This document shows positions 34,699 to 46,304 of a stretch of 64,000 bases of DNA, piece after piece; position 1 is the first letter of the stretch, and every line of letters begins with the position of its first letter. Location of the stretch: the NCBI RefSeq assembly GCF_910589235.1, contig NC_060965.1, positions 3,972,901 to 4,036,900 on the forward strand, read 5' to 3'. This DNA comes from Vespa crabro. Taxonomy: Eukaryota > Arthropoda > Insecta > Hymenoptera > Vespidae. The notes below the pieces were generated by a model that worked only from the letters and a program-made list of their open reading frames with translations, made no database searches and was not told the DNA's origin. The translations under genes were made by a program, and so were the position numbers.

Positions 34699-34758
34699 GT
34701 ACTATTTGATAGTACGTATTATTCCTCGTAAAGAGGCGCGCCTCTTTACGACGAATAA
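34699..34758. repeat. small hairpin plus 40-bp palindrome
   Basis: GTACTA-TTTGA-TAGTAC (34699-34715) precedes a loopless inverted repeat centred between 34738 and 34739. Its 20-bp arms match at 19 of 20 positions around GGCGCGCC. It directly precedes a (TA)n tract of about 64 bp. Confidence 0.9.
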
Positions 34759-34766
34759 GCTCTCGC

Positions 34767-34768
<2 letters not shown>

Positions 34769-34832
<64 letters not shown>
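34769..34832. repeat. (TA)n microsatellite
   Basis: About 32 uninterrupted AT units; Tyr-Ile ORFs over it are artefacts. Confidence 0.95.
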
Positions 34833-34835
<3 letters not shown>

Positions 34836-35100
34836 GCGTTTCTATTTAATGAAATATTCTCATCGGGGATATACGTAAATGTATAAATGCGCGAAAAGCG
34901 AATTCGTCGATGCCACGAGGAAAAAAAGAATTTTCTCTCTATCACCGAGCTTCCACGATCTTTCAATTTTCTTTCATTTTCGAAAGCCGAATGACTTTAT
35001 GAATTAACGAAGTATTTAATCACGATGAGTACCGTGGTCTAGAGAGGGGAAAAAAGGAAAGGAGAAAAAAATTCGTTTTTAAAATAAAAAGAAAGATAAG

Positions 35101-35668
35101 ATGTATTTCTCAATGTACGAGAAGAGAAAGAGGAAGAAAGGAAGAGAGTATAAAGTGGCTAAGCTGCCAAAGTTACGAGCGTTTTTGGTTCCACCATTCT
35201 CGGATGCTGGCGTAATTTCGAAAAATATACGGTCCTGGATACGACTTAGGGGAATTTACTCTATCTATCTCTTTCTTTCTTTTTCTTCCCCTCCTCTCTC
35301 CCTCTCTCTCTCTCTCTTTCTCTTTCGGCTTACACTCCAACATGCTCCTTTCTGTACTTCCGATACGAACTTTCGTTTCACGTACGCGCTCATCGTTTGA
35401 GAAGAGAAGTTGGAGGAAGAGGCAAAATAAATTGGCGAGCTCAGGCGACGGAGCTTCGGTCGATTTGATTTCGATCCTGGAATGGGTAGAGTACTCCAGT
35501 CTCGCGTTAATTACCGGCAGTTTCGGCATTTCGCCGCTCTTTAAGTACTATCTAGAGATTAAAGTGGCCCGACTCTATATACCAATCCGACAGACCCGAG
35601 AAAGCGAAAGAGAAAAAGAGAAGAAGATGCTCGTACCTTTCAGTTGTTTACAATTTATAATCCTATAA
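35101..35668 (+). CDS. two overlapping ATG ORFs in GC-richer DNA (35101-35400, 35342-35668)
   Basis: The first starts MYFSMYEKRKRKKGREYKVA and is ordinary until a CT tract at 35272-35328. The second starts at an ATG just after that tract: MLLSVLPIRTFVSRTRSSFE, then DLISILEWVEYSSLALITGS and a Lys/Glu-rich end, 108 aa in all. Over much of the interval a minus-strand ATG ORF (35529-35173) is open too, so coding strand and frame are unresolved. No domain recognised. Confidence 0.2.
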
Positions 35669-35689
35669 CAGATACTTGGGATTACTTAC

Positions 35690-35740
35690 GGGTGCGTACA
35701 CTACTTCTTGCTGCGCGAACCACCGTCGGTGAATACGAAT
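35690..35740 (-). CDS. 51-nt internal exon with strong splice sites
   Basis: Minus strand: CTTCTTTGTTTACAG | 51 nt | GTAAGTAATCC. Acceptor and intronic donor are both close to consensus and the length is 17 whole codons. In phase 0 it reads IRIHRRWFAQQEVVYAP with no stop, and a second frame is also open. In the third frame it would be a terminal exon (...TDGGSRSKK then TAG). Small symmetric exons of this kind are often alternatively used cassettes. The phase agrees with the minus-strand exons at 53.6 and 54.7 kb. The protein is not recognised. Confidence 0.38.
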
Positions 35741-36805
35741 CTGTAAACAAAGAAGAAAAGAAGATATAATTAAACATAATAAATTGATAAATTAAATTAA
35801 AAAAAATGTCTTGTAAAAATACTCTTTTGAGAAATTCGAAAGGAATATTAATAATATTTTGAAAAAATTCATTTTATTCGTATAAACCTAAAATTCCTAT
35901 GGGAATTCTTATAAAATTATAATTAATATTCCATATTGCTATATTTCAAAGGGAAGATAATGTTTCTATGTCTTTTCTCGTTGTTAATGATATTATATTA
36001 CTCTAAGAGAGATTCACGACGGTAGAACAACTTTGTGTTTCTGCTTACTCGAACGAATCATTATTCGTGTGATGAATCTAATTAAAGTGGAAAATACATG
36101 AGAAATCAAAGACGACGATTTGGGACTATAACGGGACAGTTAAATTTCGTCTACTTAATTCTAACTCGTTATCGTACACGTATGCGTTTCGTTAAAGGAC
36201 AATTACTTTCTTTCGAATTTCGAAACTCTTAAAAAAAGAAGAGAAATAAAAGAAACGATGGAATAGACCTTTTCAATGGGGAAATCCTTATGAAAATAGT
36301 CGTCGTATACGAACGAAGAGACCGACTGTAACTGAAATCCGCTCAACGGAAATCTTTCTCCGCTGGAATATTTAACGACCGAGTGAATTACGAGGGAGGA
36401 ACCAACCAGTGAAGGTAGTGGTAATGATGGTAGTAGTTGCAGCTATGGTAGTGGAGAAGGCAATGAAAATTGCAGAGAAAATCGTCTCTTAAGCGGATGA
36501 AAATTTGAAAGTTCCTGGAGTCACTTAAAAAACACTTTAACGTAACAGGGAAACGCTCGATGAACACTTCAATAAATAAAAAGCAGAACGTTGCTATTTC
36601 TCGGTATGCGAGATTATAAAGAAGCTACAAATAACAATGAATCTCTAACTTCGTACTCATGCCTTCAGAAAAAATTATCATCTTCGATCGGTAAATCCAT
36701 AGGAATCGCTTTTCTAATAATATAATTTTTATAAAAACCAATCAGAACAATCATAATATATTTATCTTTTGAAAATGCATCGAATGTATTCAGGAAATAC
36801 TTACA

Positions 36806-36950
36806 ACATAAATAGCAAAATGGAATCTAATAAGAAACTAATTATATAACCTGAGAAGATGGTATACTTGAACAAAGCAAGAAGTATGACGGCGGAAATA
36901 ATACTTAAGTGGGAATTCTCAGGTGAGTAGACATCCGACGCACGTGAAAT
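36806..36950 (-). CDS. possible membrane-segment exon (antisense to 36859-36922)
   Basis: About 49 codons open on the minus strand without ATG, mostly hydrophobic (SIISAVILLALFKY ... GYIISFLLDSILLFM), resembling two membrane helices. The open part ends at TTATGTT|GTAAGTATT, a donor with perfect intronic side. It is fully antisense to the + exon candidate; only one is likely real. Confidence 0.15.
36859..36922 (+). CDS. putative first exon, unknown protein
   Basis: ATG in strong context (GAGAAGATGG), with an in-frame TAA shortly upstream, opens 21 codons (MVYLNKARSMTAEIILKWEF, then S) plus one base. It ends at TTCTCAG|GTGAGTAG, a full-consensus donor. The carried G would complete GGA with the exon at 43604, giving a phase-consistent two-exon protein of about 124 aa over a 6.7-kb intron; that join is inference. 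An antisense hydrophobic frame overlaps it. Confidence 0.32.
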
Positions 36951-37720
36951 TCATTTCGCTCATTCATTAAAGATTTTAATACCGTTCGAAACGGAAATCC
37001 ATCATAAATTAAATCCCTTTGGGGATCGAACGGAATGTATATATCTGTATGAAAGGAGAAAAGTTATATCGATATATACCGCTTCCAATACGATGCTGTA
37101 GCTTCCGATTAAATTGCAAAATGGTCTGTCATGCTTGACAGATTTTTGCGAGTTACAGGAAACTCGCGATCGATGTTCACCCGATGTATATTTAACGAAA
37201 CAAGAACGCCATCTACTCGCCGCATTTTTCTAGGGTACCCTACTGTACCCCTGTGGGAAAGAAATTAAAAACTTGCCAAGCTTTTACCAGTTACTTTCAT
37301 TACGCCAAATCGAAGAAGTAATTGGAAATCATTGGATTGCGAACAACGTGCAAGTGCTTTTTCCCTTTTTTTTTTTTTTTCTTTTTTCTTTCATACATTC
37401 TTTTTTCCATAACCAGTACTTGAGAATATTTGATCGACTATTTTCGAAATGAATCTGGCACTCTTTTCAAGCTATTAGGATCATCGAGTAGATAAAGAGC
37501 TATTCATATTCTAATAAAGGAACGAATATATTTAATTACCAGGTGAAATTGCAAACGTTCTGACATATCTCATAAGTACTCGACGCTTATTAGACGGTAA
37601 AACGTTCAAGGAAAATTCATTGAGCGAAGGAAATATCTTAAACCCTTCGGATCAAAGGGCGTCTCTCGAAAGATGTTAAGGGGAACGTGACGAGCGTAAA
37701 AACGTTAAAAAGCATTGGAA

Positions 37721-37721
37721 G

Positions 37722-37765
<44 letters not shown>
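37721..37765. repeat. (CT)n microsatellite
   Basis: Pure CT ending CTCCAG. Confidence 0.94.
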
Positions 37766-37766
<1 letters not shown>

Positions 37767-38289
37767 GCTATATATCTCTTTCCCTCTCTATCCTGTGGTT
37801 GGTGCAACAGAAAATAACCGGAAATTCGTAGCTAGAACCGCTCGTAGGAACGCTCGGTTTTGCCGTCTCCTCTTCGTCGGTTCACCGGTTATAACACCGG
37901 CTGGTAAAGGCACGTAACCTCCACGTGTTCACGCACTGTGACGTTCGCACACTCCACACGTCGTATATCCCACAAGAGCACAAAAAGAATGAAAGAGAGA
38001 GGGAGCAAAGGAAAAAAAAAAAAAAAAGAAAAAAAATAATAAAAAAAGAATTAAAAGGTGGCACTATCCAGTTTTCCCGTCGTTTTCTTCGCGATACAGC
38101 TCTCGCTTCTCTGCAGACTCTATGTATTTTGCCTCTCCCCCCCCCCTCCCCTTTAATTACACGCATTACTTAGACTCGTTAATTAGCCCTGCGGACGGGA
38201 ATTAGAAAAACGGAAAGGGTGGATGCGAGACATTGTAAGTAGGTACTTGTGCGTCGAGCGATAACCTTCTCTCTTTAACAAATTTTTCT

Positions 38290-38290
<1 letters not shown>

Positions 38291-38327
<37 letters not shown>

Positions 38328-38345
38328 CCTCTTTCTTTTTTTTTC
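38291..38345. repeat. (CT)n tract
   Basis: CT passing into CTTCCT and T-run. Confidence 0.9.
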
Positions 38346-38839
38346 CTTCGTTTCTTTTGACTCGAGACTGGAATATTTCGCTGACCCAGTTTCCTGAGAC
38401 TAATTGGCGAGCCAATCCCGCTGATTCGATCCTTTAAACGTTTTTCTTTCTGTTTCCTTTCCTTTTTCCTTTCTGCAGCTTCAGAAAATTATTAATACTC
38501 CTGTCAGACAAGACACTTTTTTGAGAGGAAAGTGTCGACGTAGGAACTACCGAAGATCTATTTTCTTTTAAAAAGAATAAATTTTTGACAGTAAGAAAAA
38601 AAAAAAAAAAAGAAGAACAAATAATTTAGATATTTTATAATTCGTTCTATTTGACACTTTTTCCTTCGAACCTTCATTCTCTTCATTTTTATATTTACCA
38701 TAGAAAAATACTAATTAAGAATCTATGCAAAAATAGTCTCTCTTCTCTCTCTCTCTCTCTCTTCTCTTTCTCCTTCTCTTTCTCTTCTTCAAATATACCA
38801 ATGGCATACGATTAACAAGTTTCACGTTTCGCAGATCCA

Positions 38840-38861
38840 TCGAGGAGATCGAACTCCTCGA
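38840..38861. repeat. 8-bp perfect hairpin
   Basis: TCGAGGAG - ATCGAA - CTCCTCGA. Confidence 0.8.
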
Positions 38862-40096
38862 GAGTTTAATTTCCGCTCTCGTGCTCCTTTGTGTGGAAAA
38901 CGCGCGAGTATCGTCAAATCTAGACGAAGATTCTATCGGCAGCTCCTCAAACTCCTTCTCTCGCTTTTCTCAGACACTTGGATGGTTCAATAGCGCGACG
39001 GAAAGAGAAAAAGAAGCTCGCGTAAATCGATCGCGAAATTATGAAGTATAATATACCGAAGACGTCTTCAAGACCTTTTCTCCTAGTGCTTTTTTCTCAA
39101 TCTCGGGGAAGCGACGTTTCTATGTGGGGATTCTACGAAAAAGGTAGATGACAGAGCACCGAAGGAGAACGAAGAAAAAAGATCCTTTTTCCTGAGCGTG
39201 AATGGTCGCTGTAGAATTCGCGCTTGGTGACTTTTATACGTGGACATTTCTAGGTCCTACCGTGTTTGTATTGGTACGATCTGAAAGGAACCGAGAGATA
39301 GACTAAGAGAAATGCTTTCTTCTATTTACATCAAAATTCTTTTCTCTCTTTTACCTTCTATATTCTTTTCCGAACTTACGTCTATCTCAATTACCGATTT
39401 TCCATCGTCGATAATTTTCATTTATCTTGAAAACGCTGCTTTTCCAATATTTTATGTTCACATCGAGTGTATAGAAAAAGAAGATAAATTTCAGAAACGA
39501 GGCTACCGAAGCGTTTTGAACTTTGCCTAAAAGCGCTTAAAGAAAAGAAAAGAAAAAAAAAAAAAGAAGAGAGCTATAAAAGAAATGCATAAAATCTAGA
39601 CGACTCCGTTTCACCGTTCTCTATTTTATCACGGGAACTTCGTTGCGTGTGACCTACTTTCTCATTATCACGAAACAGAGTCGGAGAAGGAAAAGAGAGA
39701 ATGAGAGAAAGACCCGGGAAGAGAGATCGTAATAAACACAAAGCAAAAGACGACGGTCGCGCGCGCATCCTTCTAATCTCGAAAGAATTTCCCTTTGTAA
39801 TTCCATTGCGACTACGCTCGGCGAATTCTAAACAAAAAGGACGAAAGGCATTTTATATCCTTCGTGCTTCCAGACAGGAGAATCCTTTCGACGAGTAGCG
39901 CGATACTCGGAAATTACTTCCTGAACTTTCGCTTAGAAATCTTTTCCCTCTTTCAACGAGCCAAATTCGATTACATCGTATCTACGATATTGAGCGATAA
40001 CGGATAACTGAAAAAATATTGGTCTTCTTGCCGAATCAATTTTTGCGGTTATTTGCGTATCTCAAATTTATTTTTTCAAACTCGACGAGTAGTCCA

Positions 40097-40119
40097 CCCC
40101 CCCCCCCCGAAAAAAAAAA
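40097..40119. repeat. poly(C) followed by poly(A)
   Basis: C12 G A10. Confidence 0.93.
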
Positions 40120-40505
40120 CATTAGTTTGATAATCCATGCCGTCATAAAACTGATCGATAAACCGTTCATCGACAAAGTGTTAATAGAAAACCGATTACA
40201 AATCCATCGAACATGTCGTAAATCATAAAGTTTTCTCTAACGAATACGTTTATACGTTAATAATTCACGCATTGTCTCGATAAATTCACAGAATAAGGAA
40301 TCTAGGAAGGAAAGGGTAAAGAGACACGAAAATTCACTATGAAATTTCTAAAGGATAGAAATGCTGAGATTTTGCTCTATATCATGGACCTCTCGAGGCT
40401 TGGAAAAAGTTTACCACCCATTGCTAAGGAAATATATAGCACCCCATAGTGCAGTGTGCTATGTTACCTTCCACGCTAAGGGAATCCTGCGGTATTCGCG
40501 AACCA

Positions 40506-40556
40506 CTATCTCGCAGTGCATATAACTACTCGTTATATCGTGCGAGTTACTGCGAT
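40506..40556. repeat. imperfect inverted repeat (RNA hairpin)
   Basis: An inner perfect 7-bp stem ATATAAC/GTTATAT with a 5-nt loop (40520-40538). CTCGCA (40510-40515) can pair with TGCGAG (40541-40546), or TCGCAGT can pair with ACTGCGA (40549-40555) as an alternative. Confidence 0.5.
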
Positions 40557-41150
40557 AAAATATAGGAAGTCACGTTATAATATCAGCGGGAACTGTGTCG
40601 TTCTTGCTAGTGTCGCTTGAATTTACCCTTTCCTCGAGATTGCGAGAAAAGATTCGTCTAAGCGCGTTCCTGTGTAGATATACCTTATGTGAATGTGCTT
40701 GAAAATAGTATACTGTAAATATACGAAATGCTTTGAGTTTACGACGAATATCATTTAGATCACGTAGATCATTCAGACATACTCTATGAATATTTCCTGT
40801 CATAATAGTAAAAACGAGTAGTTGCCTGTGTCGATCTCTGTTTTCTAGTCTTTATTTAAATTTTAAGTATTTATAATTCACAAACTTTCAAATCCACGTT
40901 TCCGAAGACACATGTTGAAATAACGTATTAATTATCATCCAACGTAACAATGAACGTTGCAATCAGCGATCTCATTACGCCCATTTGTCCTAGAAACTTT
41001 TTCATTACTTCATCGTAAAACGAGACCTTTCTTCTTCAATGCATCTTTATGTAAACTCGATATAGACCTTACATAAGAATCACCTTATTTCACGGTAAAA
41101 ATAACAGTAATACAATATCTGTCGTAAAGAAATTTCTCGGCTTTTTTCAG

Positions 41151-41237
41151 AATGACATATACGAGATGGGCTCATCGATATGCCGTACCAACGAATTACC
41201 CAATGAGCATTCCGAATACACCAAGAGCAGGCTACAG
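41151..41237 (+). CDS. putative internal exon, 87 nt
   Basis: Acceptor TCGGCTTTTTTCAG and donor CTACAG|GTAAAG both fit consensus and frame 29 codons exactly. Two frames are open. Phase 0 reads NDIYEMGSSICRTNELPNEH then SEYTKSRLQ. The next frame starts one base in with an ATG (MTYTRWAHRYAVPTNYPMSI, then PNTPRAGY). The third has TGA at once. Composition is ordinary in both. The frame 0 length is a multiple of three. Neither the gene nor a flanking partner exon is identified. Confidence 0.35.
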
Positions 41238-41554
41238 GTAAAGAGAAGAGGGAATTGGAGTGGATTTATCGTTGGAGATCTCAACGCGAAATCACCGACA
41301 TTTATATCATGGCCCAAACACATCACGAATTTGGCCTTTTCTCGAGGGGGTGTCTTCAGCTATAACGAGACAATTATTAATCTCTGCGTGCGATAAACGT
41401 AATAATTGAAGAGCCTCCGAGCAGCCTGGTCGACATTAATTGTTATTGCTGATGCTATTAATTCTCGGTGAGGAGAATCCGACGCTATTAACTGTACATA
41501 CGACGAGTTACTATAGTTATACATATGAATGTGTATACATATGTGTACACGTGT

Positions 41555-41576
41555 ATGTGTGTGTGTGTGTGTGTGT
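41555..41576. repeat. (TG)n microsatellite
   Basis: About 11 TG units in a wider TATG/TGTA-rich stretch. Confidence 0.93.
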
Positions 41577-41779
41577 ATCTGTAATAAATTCACGTGTATC
41601 AAAAGTAATAATATTCCATGCGTGCGATTTGTGAACGAATCGTTTATCCTTTTCCCCACCACCAACCTTTGTTCGGTATGCCGTAATACATTTGCTTATT
41701 AATTCTCGATCTCTGTTATTCCGCCAACTCCGTTGTGTTTTCTGAGCCATAATGCCGGATAAATTCATTATGACAGGTA

Positions 41780-43550
41780 ATTAGCCTCTCTCGCCACCCT
41801 TTTCCACTTTCTATAGTCCACCCCTTGGTTTACTCTCCTCCGACGTTAAATGTCGCCGTTTTTATCGCGAAGATGAAATATATTCAGCTCTTTCGACACG
41901 AAAGACCGCCACTAATTTATTCGCCATACCTTCCGTTCGAAATTATCACCCTGCTCGATATAATCCCTTAGAACGTAGTATATCGAAATGCGATAATGCT
42001 TATTAATCTCTTACCATATGTACAAGTAGTATGGACAAGGCAAACGCTATTCTCTAACTCCACCATTTTTCTCTAAAAATATTCTCGCCAAAGTATATAA
42101 ATACTGAATACATATTTGTTCGTTCGTTACGATATATTCTCATATATTATACTTAATATTGAAAACAAAATGTATATTCGAATTCTGGTATCGTTATTAA
42201 TAACACGTTTTATTAGCTATAGGCGATCATATTAATAAATTATCTTTGTGTCCAAACGTACACTGACGATATAGAAAATGATTTTTCTCACAGTACAAAA
42301 ATTAATTCATGATATTATAAATCTTTATCGATAAATAATTAGCGATCGAAAATGAAGCTTTTCGAAAATATTCGAATTAATAATTCGAAGAAAAATATTT
42401 AATTATAAAAACGAAAGAAAAAATATCGATGTATTGATCGATTTCAATTGCTCGAGGTACAAAGATAAATGAGAGTCAATATGATTATGCTCCCTGCACT
42501 TCAGCAAGTATTTCGTTTTCTACTCTTATACTCATACAGCATCATTTCTTCCTAACCCTCCCTAGACAGTTCCGCAATCAGTTATTGTACCTTTAAACAT
42601 CGGTGCGTGGATACACATCGTATCCCCGTGTCAGCCACGTAATTGCAAGTAGTACGATGCAAAAGCGAACACATTCATAAAAAAACATAGAAATGCATAC
42701 ACTCACGTTTAGTCAACGATAGTCGTCGCACTAATTATGAGAACGGGGTGGATGAATAAGACAAAGGCAGACGACGATGAGAGAAAAAAGGACGAAGCGG
42801 AAAGATCCTCGGGATATGTACTCCTTTAGTTTATATACGTGTGCCTATGCGTGTGCACAATGTGCAACACGCGATTCCCACTGGTACATCGCGCGCCATT
42901 GTGAATTCTCACAGTCGTCGAGAGTGCATTCACTTGGTGGCTCAAGAAGTCGTCGACCGTAATATCTCGTGCAACAGAGAATATCCTCTTGGACACTTTC
43001 GATCGCGCGTTCTCTTCGATAACTCGTATCACATTGTTCCTCATTGTACGAGCTGTTTACCTCAACGTAGATATCAATGACCTTGATCAAAATTAAAAAT
43101 TATCAAGTTCGACTATTTTGTCGTCGATCAAAGAAATGCTCATATTTTGTTTTTACGCTCATACCCTTGATAACAATTAATATTGTTCATTCTATACAAA
43201 TACTCTTAATCAGTTTGATCGAATGTATTTGAAAATTATTATTATATGAATATGTACGAAAGATATACAAAGTCTAAGTGATCTATCAAAGTGATTTAAA
43301 GGTTATCTTATCAAAACAATTATTGTTTACCGAGAGAATAAAGATTTTTAATTACGTGTAAAAATTAAATACGTGTAACTACGTATCTCTTCAGCTCTTT
43401 GTTAAATAACTTAAAGTATAACACTTAAAGTATAACATTTGTAAACGCCCTAAGAAAAATATATACCATATACAGCAAACATTCTAAAGCCTCCATCTAT
43501 GATCATAGCGAAAGCTTTTACGGCCTATACTCTCTGTTCGGGTAATGGCA
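41780..43550. other. gene-free AT-rich stretch
   Basis: Unique DNA, few repeats. A short ATG-to-donor block at 41752-41776 (MPDKFIMT, then G|GTAATT) precedes it and was not called. ORFs at 42777-43090 overlap on both strands. Confidence 0.45.
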
Positions 43551-43603
43551 CCATTTGTATGTAGAAGCTGGCGTTTTCGCTCTTGGCACATTTACTATTG
43601 CAG

Positions 43604-43911
43604 GACGAAAGGAATATGTGCACCTGCTGAAGCGAATCTTCAGAAAGCTAGTGAGAAAGAGAGACCCTCCTAGATATCGACCTTTTCCCTCTCGATATAC
43701 GATAGCCTTCGAATCCCTGGACACAATTGTACGGAGTATAACGACCTCTATAAAGTGCGAAGAAGAGTTCCGAGAAAAAAGGAAACTCTTTGCTTTAAAA
43801 ATGATCTCTATTGTGAATATAAAGGAATATCAGACGAACAGAATATCCCTAAAATGTTATATAATATATTGTATTAGAAAAAGGATTAAAGAAAACTTAG
43901 AAATTCTTTGA
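43604..43911 (+). CDS. putative terminal exon, basic protein of unknown family
   Basis: Acceptor GCACATTTACTATTGCAG followed by two split-codon bases and 101 codons to TGA, with no simple repeats. The start is basic (RKEYVHLLKRIFRKLVRKRD), the middle ordinary (DTIVRSITTSIKCEEEFREK) and the end Lys/Ile-rich. The nearest strict AATAAA is near 44390, rather far; a variant ATTAAA lies just before the stop. It accepts a one-base carry, as left by the 36859-36922 exon. One of the longer repeat-free frames in the window. Confidence 0.32.
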
Positions 43912-43919
43912 ACAGTAAG

Positions 43920-44433
43920 ATTTGAGATATTTGTAGATCCCTAAGTGCAACGTCTATTGGTCCATCCAGATAGCTATATAGTAAGATATAGCAACGGCAG
44001 GACCCTCAATGCATTAACTGCAGCTGTCGTAACATTTCTGGACAAGACGGAGCAAAGCCATGTCGCTACATTATGCACATGTGGGTCGCTCGATGGATCG
44101 CGTCGATTTCAACGGTCATGATAATGCTAAATTCGAGCCGATCTCAATGCCAGTAACACAGCTTGGTAGCGAAATCGTGAGATGGATGACTAAAGCACAT
44201 CTTGGAGAGCACTTACAATCGTCAATAACTGAGAACAAAATGTTTAATCATCCGCTAACATCGGTTAATTATTATTGATCGCAGTTTCCCTTAAATACGG
44301 ATTTGCTATACAGGCTATTATAACAGATTATAATAGTAGAAATTAAAGATATAATATGTAATATGATGATATTAGTAGTAAAATCTTAATAAACATTACA
44401 ATCGCTATAAGTAACGTTATTAACAAATTAAAA

Positions 44434-44479
<46 letters not shown>

Positions 44480-46300
44480 TTACATATGATAAAATAATAC
44501 CATTATTAATATAAATATTATACCATAATATGATTAAAGTCGACGATCTTTTCCCATGGCAAAGGAAAATTTCTCATATATCAATTCCTAGAGAAATGTA
44601 TAAATGTTTGAACGATCTGGCAAAATGCTGTTTACACGACGGCGTCCCAAGTTCGACTGCCTTCTCGTAGTTCGAAACAACGTTATCTATTGTTTGTTTT
44701 TATCCTTATACGTTCGATAAGTAAATAAACGCGTTTATCCGTAGAATAAGGAAAGATCATCTTCTAATCAATTCAGAGAATAATAATCATTGTTTTGCGA
44801 TTTACTACATTGAAAATCAATAATATGTATATAAATATAGTAACGTGATTGCAAAGTAACGAGCATTTGGTTAATACAAACAACGGCCTTCGATATTTCT
44901 AATTATCGACGAGATAAGACTTCATCAAGCATCCTAATGACGTCTCATTAGCTAATCGGAAATGTATCTCCGGCTACCAAGAAACACGGTTGCCTTCCGG
45001 CTAATTCGTTGAATGTAGCTCACGTCAAATTACTTCATCAGTAACATTTCCGATGGGAGCAAACCGCCGTCAGTATCGGTGCATATATACGTCTATCGAT
45101 TCAGTGATGATAAGTATTGGAAATGTCATTTAACCATGATCCATGCGCGTAACGTGACATACATTTTCTTTTTTTGACTGTTTGAAATAAATAAAAAACC
45201 AAAAATTGGCCTTTCTATTTCCACAGATAAACTTTATTCATGATAAAATGTACGTAAAATTTCCATGTTGTAAAAATTTTTTTCTTTTCAACTAAATCCA
45301 GTAAAGATACGAAACGACGGTCTTTCATTGTTTCCCTTAAAAATTTTAAATATATAATTAAAGTTCTAACATTACAAAGTCTAATCGTAACCGACCTGGT
45401 CATTAATTTAATTAGATACTTACACTAGTGTTCCGCTCATTTTGAGAATTCTATGATTACCTTTCGTTTAAGCGAGAGACGTTAATTGAATCTACGAATA
45501 TTACGAAACGTCTACTTTTAAAGAGCGTCATCTGGCGAAGCCCGGTTCAGGAATGAAGGATGCTGCAAGTGCTTTGGACCGCGGTGATACTTGACGACCT
45601 TCATCGAAGAGAGATAGATAGCGGATCTATCGGAGCACTCGTGCGACTATCCTGGACTATCGTCTTGGTGGATGGGGTAGAGTTAGTAACTAAATGAGTT
45701 TCTCACTAACAAACCCACTGGTTCGAAACGATGTCACTGACAGTCGGTGCAGAAAAGGATAGAGAGAATTGGGTGGAATCGATGTGAGATGAAGTGAAGT
45801 GAGCAATGACCAAGAGACTATGTTAGTATCATTTGAAAGTTCTTACATTACGTGATACGATGAAAACGAAAATAGGAAAAAAGGTCAAATAAAAATTAAA
45901 AAAAAAAAGCTTATTGAACGGAGCTCAATGAAGTATTCTAATTGAAAGAAATACCATAGTTTCTTTTTACCTAGTTTTTAAAAATATTCTCTATAACGAA
46001 AAAAGCTCAAGAGTTTTCGTTTGAATTAGTTATCACCCATTATCTGTCATTTATCTTATAGGAGGATTAAGCTCTCTCTTTCTGTGAGAGACTCGTACTG
46101 ACATGAAAAATGCATCACCTTTTCTCCGTCTGCAATGGAGTTCTAGAAAATAAATTTACATGTAAAGTTTACGCGCTTCATCGATCTTACCAAACAATAA
46201 GTCATGTTATAGCGAATAAATCGAATAGGTGATAACACACACCCATCGTCAAACGGAACAACGAATAGCACCCAAGAGCTCGGAATCTTACACCGTTGTT
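43920..46300. other. gene-free stretch with possible regulatory patch
   Basis: Holds (TA)n-(TG)n at about 44441-44480 and a 72-codon ORF at 44060-44278 without splice or start support. A repeat-poor stretch at about 44870-45130 is rich in TAAT/ATTA words. Confidence 0.4.
44870..45130. promoter_or_regulatory. repeat-poor TAATTA-rich patch
   Basis: About 260 bp without simple repeats, with several ATTA/TAAT homeodomain-type cores (for example TCTAATTATCG and CATTAGCTAATC). Insect conserved non-coding elements often look like this; without an alignment it is only a guess. Confidence 0.17.
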
Positions 46301-46304
46301 ATTA

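Larger units (their letters stand above)
37000..41150. other. gene-free; repeats and unique DNA
   Basis: T-run 37367-37395; CT tracts 37721-37765, 38291-38345, 38743-38790; A-rich 38010-38047; poly(C) 38140-38148; a hairpin at 38840-38861; C12/A10 at 40097-40119; an imperfect hairpin at about 40506-40556. ORFs at 39312, 39701, 40019 and 40570 lack start or splice support. Confidence 0.45.

Noticed and set aside
34760..34966. Tyr-Ile ORFs around 34.8 kb
   Set aside because: Translations of the (TA)n tract.
41752..41776. Short ATG-to-donor block MPDKFIMT|GTAATT
   Set aside because: Eight codons with a mediocre donor are expected often by chance.
45540..45760. tRNA-like GGTTCGAAA box near 45718
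   Set aside because: No A-box, acceptor stem or cloverleaf can be drawn around it; no tRNA found elsewhere by eye.
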